50,229 nt of DNA from an uncultured Eubacterium sp. (lineage in GTDB: Bacteria; Bacillota_A; Clostridia; Lachnospirales; Lachnospiraceae). The stretch covers positions 1 through 50,229 of the forward strand of contig CAJUSH010000024.1 of assembly GCA_910589045.1 (NCBI GenBank). The letters run 5' to 3'. Shown piece after piece: positions 49,944 to 50,229 of this stretch. A program made the translations under genes and the position numbers. The notes beneath the pieces were generated by a model. It was not told where the DNA came from. It worked only from the letters and a program-made list of their open reading frames with translations, and did no database searches. Within the stretch, counting starts at the first letter, position 1; each line of letters begins with the position of its first letter.

Positions 49944-49972
49944 TAACCTTTTTTGTTGGTTGTTACAAGGCT
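49944..49972 (-). promoter_or_regulatory. Promoter of the AAA-ATPase-like gene
   Basis: On the minus strand a -35 TTGTAA and a -10 TATACT are 17 bases apart in this interval. The start codon is at 49894, giving a leader of about 45 bases. Confidence 0.6.
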
Positions 49973-50008
49973 TTGTTCGTGGCACGCTTCCAGAGCTAAC
50001 ATGAATTT

Positions 50009-50069
50009 GTTACTTTTCACGGGGTGGGGAAAATAGAGTACGATAACAAGGGACTCTCAGGAGCCCCTT
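50009..50069. repeat. Partial dispersed repeat end followed by a hairpin
   Basis: GTTACTTTTCAC (50009-50020) is a perfect copy of the terminal sequence, followed by GGGGTGGGG as in other copies. At 50048-50069 AAGGGACTC pairs with GAGCCCCTT around TCAG with one G-U pair. The hairpin overlaps the stop codon of the short minus-strand frame entering from the right. Confidence 0.6.
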
Positions 50070-50223
50070 ATCCTGCCTTACATTCAGACAGCGTTGTATT
50101 GGTGGATTTCGATTTCTGAGATTTTGATTGTATGGGTTTTGGTCTTATGAAAACTCCTTTTACTGATTCATAAATAGTCGTTTGCGAAACGCCAGAACCC
50201 ACATAAATACGGGATTCTTTTTG
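50068..50223 (-). other. Short open frame near the right edge, unrecognised
   Basis: A frame of 51 codons ends at 50068, reading QKESRIYVGSGVSQTTIYES then VKGVFIRPKPIQSKSQKSKS and TNTTLSECKAG. It is closed by a stop at 50224-50226. A second frame open to the window edge reads CNKKNPVFMWVLAFRKRLFM then NQ and a stop. Either could be the tail of a gene outside the window, or two parts of one frameshifted gene. I do not recognise either. Confidence 0.2.
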
Positions 50224-50229
50224 TTACAA

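Overview
The window looks like chromosomal DNA of an anaerobic Clostridia, most likely a Lachnospiraceae-type gut Firmicute. Supporting signs are strong AGGAGG ribosome binding sites, TTGACA/TATAAT-type promoters, a single-chain clostridial PurL of about 1,270 residues with its own glutaminase domain, an AAA-ATPase-like/PD-(D/E)XK gene of the type common in gut clostridia, and a glycerol/dihydroxyacetone regulon with GlpP and DhaS-like regulators. Base composition is fairly GC-rich, with a few AT-rich patches (the hydrolase at 23.6-24.4 kb, the Uma2 gene at 46.5-47.0 kb, the glpK upstream region). No rRNA, tRNA or CRISPR array was recognised.

Layout. 0-2.4 kb, minus strand: an operon of a YtrA-type GntR repressor, ABC ATPase, ABC permease and a DUF3783 protein, with a repeat-rich operator over its promoter. 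2.4-7.0 kb, minus: aspartate-type aminotransferase, hisC, a small-multidrug-export-family membrane protein, then citrate synthase behind its own promoter and a terminator-like leader hairpin. 7.0-16.4 kb, minus: a galactoside locus (AraC regulator, lipoprotein binding protein, two permeases, GH2 beta-galactosidase), preceded by ilvE and a small membrane protein. 16.7-21.8 kb, minus: MarR regulator, an unrecognised Rossmann-like protein and a heterodimeric ABC exporter with one intact ATP site. 21.9-24.4 kb, plus: truA (apparently leaderless), nfo and an AT-rich alpha/beta hydrolase, followed by fused fragments of a Phd antitoxin and an ABC ATPase. 24.9-31.7 kb, minus: purL and an XPD/DinG-type helicase with an N-terminal nuclease-like domain that carries a tandem duplication.

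32.2-42.2 kb is a glycerol island. On the plus strand are glpK, glpF and a three-gene anaerobic glycerol-3-phosphate dehydrogenase set (FAD enzyme with BFD-like domain, FAD/NAD oxidoreductase, DUF1667 protein). On the minus strand are a TetR/DhaS-like regulator, the antiterminator GlpP and dhaK-dhaL-dhaM. Together these encode glycerol entry, phosphorylation, oxidation to DHAP, and a PTS-linked route for dihydroxyacetone. 42.3-50.2 kb, minus: a COG3044 ATPase, a VOC protein, a MATE exporter, a Uma2 nuclease, a broken PHP-phosphatase/M24-peptidase fusion and an AAA-ATPase-like protein.

The most interesting unexplained structure is a dispersed modular intergenic repeat. Three full copies (16554-16725, 38642-38774, 46331-46514) have GTTACTnTTCAC-like inverted ends, internal hairpins and a shared CTGAATCATGTTCT linker. 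Partial copies occur at 1-52, 2390-2411, 31899-31944 and 50009-50020. Several sit against the 3' ends of genes. All functional calls come from reading the sequence by eye; no database search was run.
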